The notes below the pieces were generated by a model that worked only from the letters and a program-made list of their open reading frames with translations, made no database searches and was not told the DNA's origin. Positions 6,273 to 8,203 of a DNA stretch of 8,203 nt are shown piece after piece. A program made the translations under genes and the position numbers. How positions within the stretch are numbered: the first letter of the stretch is position 1; each line of letters starts with the position of its first letter. Origin of the DNA: Treponema sp. (GTDB lineage: Bacteria > Spirochaetota > Spirochaetia > Treponematales > Rectinemataceae); NCBI GenBank assembly GCA_012516755.1, contig JAAYWE010000197.1:1-8203 (forward strand). The letters run 5' to 3'.

Positions 6273-6296
6273 TTACCATCGGTAGTGGGCAAATGC
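6262..6296 (-). promoter_or_regulatory. long hairpin spanning the rpsG stop codon
   Basis: The last codons of rpsG and the first bases of repeat unit A form a near-perfect hairpin. Arms GCATTTGCCCA (6286-6296) and TGGGCAAATGC (6262-6272) give 11 pairs. After one mismatch (A against C), TACC/GGTA give four more pairs, with loop GAT. The stop codon lies in the inner stem. The same fold recurs at 6186-6220 and, in shorter form, at 6116-6138. No T-run follows, so it is not a standard intrinsic terminator; it may protect message ends, pause ribosomes, or act as DNA cruciform. Confidence 0.8.
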
Positions 6297-6743
6297 TTTA
6301 TTAGCTTCAGCCATTTTGTGCATGTCGTCTTTCTTCTTGATTGCGGCTCCAGTGTTGTTAAAGGCATCGAAAAACTCATCGGCCAAACATTCGGACATGG
6401 ACTTACCAGTTCTGGCGCGGGCGGCCTGGATTATCCAGCGCATCGCAAGAGCCTCTCGACGCGATTCGCGTATCTCGATCGGAACCTGATAAGTAGCACC
6501 ACCCACACGTCGGGACTTGACTTCTATAGAGGGTTTTACATTTTCGAGCGCTTTGGTAAAAGCATCCAGAGCCGGCTGTCCAGATCTCTGCTGAAGGAGA
6601 TCTAGGGCATCATACATTATGCCGGTGCAGACAGATTTCTTGCCTTCCCACATCATTCTGCAGATAAAACGAGATACGGTAACCGAATTATATCTGACAT
6701 CGGGGTCGTGCCCCCTGTCTATTGCTTTCTTTTTTCTTCCCAT
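6273..6743 (-). CDS. rpsG: 30S ribosomal protein S7
   Basis: S7 starts assembly of the small-subunit head by binding the 3' domain of 16S rRNA, and lies near the E site and the decoding region. The product has 156 residues, the common length. It starts MGRKKKAIDRGHDPDVRY. It then has MWEGKKSVCTGIMYDALDLL, VKPSIEVKSRRVGGATYQVPIEI at about residues 69-91 (the S7 signature), RREALAMRWII, and ends KKKDDMHKMAEANKAFAHYRW, which is highly conserved. The start at 6741-6743 has GAGG six bases upstream. The gap to rpsL is 12 bases, too small for the roughly 100-base S12-S7 region where S7 represses its own operon in Escherichia coli. Its final 33 bases are repeated twice just downstream. Confidence 0.97.
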   Translation of the reverse strand: MGRKKKAIDRGHDPDVRYNSVTVSRFICRMMWEGKKSVCTGIMYDALDLLQQRSGQPALDAFTKALENVKPSIEVKSRRVGGATYQVPIEIRESRREALAMRWIIQAARARTGKSMSECLADEFFDAFNNTGAAIKKKDDMHKMAEANKAFAHYRW

Positions 6744-6755
6744 TTACAACCTCGC

Positions 6756-7130
6756 TCAAGCCTTTGGCTTCTTGGCGCCATATTTTGAGCGGCCCTGTTT
6801 GCGGTCTTCAACTCCGAGCGCGTCTTTTGTTCCACGGATTATGTGATAGCGAACTCCAGGAAGGTCCTTGACACGACCACCACGAACTAGCACCGCAGAG
6901 TGCTCCTGAAGATTATGCCCAATTCCAGGAATGTATGCGGTCACTTCAATACCATTGGTGAGTCGCACACGTGCCACTTTCCGGAGGGCTGAGTTTGGCT
7001 TCTTTGGTGTTACAGTCATAACACGCGTACAAACACCTCGGCGTTGTGGGCATCCCATCAGCGCTGGCGATTTGGTCTTCCATTGGGTTTGCTTTCTTCC
7101 ATTTCGGATTAGCTGGTTAATCGTCGGCAT
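6756..7130 (-). CDS. rpsL: 30S ribosomal protein S12
   Basis: S12 lies at the decoding centre and helps control translational accuracy. The product has 124 residues, the usual length. It starts MPTINQLIRNGRK and contains CPQRRGVCTRVMTVTPKKPNSALRKVARVRL, GHNLQEHSAVLVRGGRVKDLPGVRYHIIRG and the SKYGAKKPKA end, all canonical. Lys43 and Lys88, where streptomycin-resistance changes occur in other bacteria, have the sensitive-type residue; Asp89 is the residue that RimO modifies in some bacteria. The ATG at 7128-7130 is chosen because the family starts there and AAGGGAG (7144-7150) lies upstream at a somewhat long spacing. A longer in-frame start at 7169 has no site and lies in a hairpin loop. Confidence 0.97.
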   Translation of the reverse strand: MPTINQLIRNGRKQTQWKTKSPALMGCPQRRGVCTRVMTVTPKKPNSALRKVARVRLTNGIEVTAYIPGIGHNLQEHSAVLVRGGRVKDLPGVRYHIIRGTKDALGVEDRKQGRSKYGAKKPKA

Positions 7131-7153
7131 ATAAGCTCTAGACTCCCTTTCAT

Positions 7154-7178
7154 CCGCTCGCGTCAGCATCGCGCGCGG
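7154..7178 (-). promoter_or_regulatory. GC-rich hairpin just before the rpsL ribosome binding site
   Basis: The minus strand reads CCGC-G-CGCG-ATGCTGA-CGCG-A-GCGG: four pairs, a G against A mismatch, four pairs and a seven-base loop. It ends three bases before the AAGGGAG of rpsL. Its position would suit control of ribosome access, and its form resembles the tuf leader hairpin. No T-run follows. Confidence 0.5.
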
Positions 7179-7207
7179 TTTTCTTCAATATAATTTAAAT
7201 TACCGGT

Positions 7208-7237
7208 CTGCAAAAACTGCGGTGTCTGTTTTCGCAG
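7208..7237 (-). promoter_or_regulatory. leader segment with two exclusive folds (attenuator-like)
   Basis: In the predicted rpsL leader, CTGCGAAAAC (7228-7237) can pair with GTTTTTGCAG (7208-7217) over ten positions, including one G-T wobble. Alternatively its first part CTGCG (7233-7237) can pair with CGCAG (7217-7221), directly followed by TTTTT (7212-7216), which looks like a short intrinsic terminator. The two folds share bases and cannot coexist. The terminator-like stem is short, so this is a candidate only. Confidence 0.4.
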
Positions 7238-7243
7238 CGGTGT

Positions 7244-7273
7244 AGAATACCTTTCTCACCCATCACATGTCAA
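7244..7273 (-). promoter_or_regulatory. promoter of the rpsL-rpsG (str) operon
   Basis: On the minus strand a perfect TTGACA -35 box (7268-7273) is followed after 18 bases by TATTCT (7244-7249, four of six to TATAAT). Transcription would start near 7237, leaving a leader of about 105 bases. It lies downstream of the rpoC terminator, so the str genes are a separate transcription unit from rpoBC. Confidence 0.65.
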
Positions 7274-7421
7274 GGCCTCGAATTGCCTAAAAAGTTTTCT
7301 GGCCGATAATAAGCCATCGCCTAAAAACTATATTCTAGCCGAAGTTAAATCGCAGTGGCCATATCAAGCATATACAGAGCAGTGCCTGTACCATAAAGTT
7401 ATACAATTGGGCATGCTCAAA
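7274..7421. other. gap between rpoC terminator and rpsL promoter, no gene seen
   Basis: I find no coding region, tRNA or other RNA gene here. The only structure noted is a nine-base direct repeat, TTTTTAGGC on the minus strand (7285-7293 and 7319-7327), 34 bases apart start to start, of unknown meaning, and a few short A/T-rich stretches. Confidence 0.5.
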
Positions 7422-7451
7422 AATCCTTGGGATCTTACTCCTCCAAGGATT
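7419..7451 (-). terminator. intrinsic terminator of rpoC
   Basis: The minus strand has AATCCTTGG (7443-7451) and CCAAGGATT (7422-7430), nine perfect pairs with a 12-base loop, followed by TTT that extends the stem's TT to a run of five T. The left arm lies within the last codons of rpoC and the stop codon is in the loop. This should end most transcription of the rpoBC unit before rpsL. Confidence 0.8.
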
Positions 7452-8203
7452 GGTCCTCTTCGCTGAATCCTTCGTCATTGTCGAAGATCGTTGTTTCCTC
7501 AAAGCTTATCTCGCTTGTACGATCTTGCAATATAGCAGGTGGAGCTAGTTCGCGTTCCTGCTTTCGCTTTTCGAGCACTTCCTCTACCAAGGCGTTGAGA
7601 TCATCATTTTCAGCATCGAAAAGCCTCAGTTGACGGTATTGTTTCATTCCGGTTCCCGCTGGTATAAGATGCCCTATGATAACATTCTCCTTGAGCCCTC
7701 GCAGTTGATCCACCTCTCCCTTTATGGCTGCATCTGTCAGAACTCTTGTTGTCTCCTGGAAAGACGCCGCGGCAAAGAAGGAATCGATCTTTAGAGATGC
7801 ACGCGTTATACCAAGCAGAATCGGGCGCGCTACTGCAGCCTGTCCGCCTTCTTCCATTACCCGTCTGTTTTCCTCATGAAATTTATGCTTATCCACTTGC
7901 TGGCCATAAATAAATACCGTGTCACCTGGATTTACTATTTCGACCTTCTTCATCATTTGTCGGATGATGACTCCTATATGTTTATCGTTGATGGTTACGC
8001 CTTGAGCACGGTAGACTTGCTGCACTTCATCCATGAGGTAGCGCTGACATTCCTGTTCACCCAAAATCGCAAGGATATCATGTGGATTCTTTACCCCATC
8101 GCAGAGCATCTCGCCTGCGACCACTTTATCCCCATTGCGCACCAAAAGTCTTCGATTCTTTGGCACGAGGTGCTTATGGGTTTTTCCAAAGGAATCGCGG
8201 ATA
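7435..8203 (-). CDS. rpoC: RNA polymerase beta' subunit, carboxyl-terminal part (runs off the right edge)
   Basis: Beta' forms much of the catalytic cleft of RNA polymerase. About 255 codons at the carboxyl end are visible; the reading frame continues without a stop to the right edge, adding IRDSFGKTHKHL before the GTG at 8164-8166, which is therefore an internal Val codon and not a start. LLGITRASLKIDSFFAAASFQETTRVLTDAAIKGEVDQLRGLKENVIIGHLIPAGTG is the strongly conserved carboxyl-terminal region of bacterial beta', next to the omega-binding and clamp/jaw parts. The last 50 residues or so are acidic (NDEGFSEEDQSLEE at the end), a variable tail. Its stop is inside the loop of the terminator at 7419-7451. 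rpoC directly before rpsL is common in bacteria. Confidence 0.97.
   Translation of the reverse strand, partial: IRDSFGKTHKHLVPKNRRLLVRNGDKVVAGEMLCDGVKNPHDILAILGEQECQRYLMDEVQQVYRAQGVTINDKHIGVIIRQMMKKVEIVNPGDTVFIYGQQVDKHKFHEENRRVMEEGGQAAVARPILLGITRASLKIDSFFAAASFQETTRVLTDAAIKGEVDQLRGLKENVIIGHLIPAGTGMKQYRQLRLFDAENDDLNALVEEVLEKRKQERELAPPAILQDRTSEISFEETTIFDNDEGFSEEDQSLEE

Noticed and set aside
6121..6305. CRISPR array
   Set aside because: The units are directly tandem with no variable spacers, and they contain rpsG coding sequence.
7131..7169. Extended S12 start giving 13 more residues
   Set aside because: No ribosome binding site precedes it, the ATG sits in a hairpin loop, and the family begins at MPTINQL.

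Overview
The window is a run of core translation and transcription genes, all on the minus strand, so it reads from right to left. In transcription order it holds: the 3' end of rpoC (RNA polymerase beta'), rpsL (S12), rpsG (S7), an EF-G-type GTPase in the fusA position, tuf (EF-Tu), rpsJ (S10), rplC (L3), rplD (L4), rplW (L23) and the 5' end of rplB (L2). This is the bacterial str operon followed directly by the start of the S10 operon. rpoC and rplB are cut by the window edges. The proteins point to a spirochaete (Spirochaetota, Treponema/Spirochaeta-like). EF-Tu has the SAPDxVMPQT stretch, LEYQSxKRHYAHIDCPGHADY, and a domain-3 EEGGRHSPFFxGYRPQFYFRTTDITG pattern as I remember it from Treponema. 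L4 has the VFGLPxNxDVIxYAxxNELANxRVGTA amino terminus that I also associate with Treponema. This assignment is from memory of the families, not from a search.

Right part (7131-8203): the rpoC tail ends in a strong hairpin plus T-run whose loop contains the stop codon. A 304-base gap follows, with a TTGACA promoter, a leader that can fold in two exclusive ways, and a GC-rich hairpin just before the rpsL ribosome binding site. rpsL and rpsG are 12 bases apart.

Middle part (3676-6743): the gap between rpsG and fusA is the most unusual stretch. It holds two exact-length 76-base tandem units. Each ends with another copy of the last ten codons and stop of rpsG, altered only at third codon positions, and each is folded into hairpins with compensating base changes. 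The fusA product keeps all GTPase motifs but has a strongly altered domain IV, so it is probably a paralogue and not the main translocase. It has no Shine-Dalgarno sequence and may be read from a nearly leaderless transcript.

Left part (1-3675): tuf has its own near-consensus promoter and a leader hairpin. A further promoter and paired stem-loops lie between tuf and rpsJ. From rpsJ to rplB the genes are packed tightly, with good ribosome binding sites and one more hairpin just before rplC. No mobile genes, tRNA, rRNA or CRISPR array were seen.
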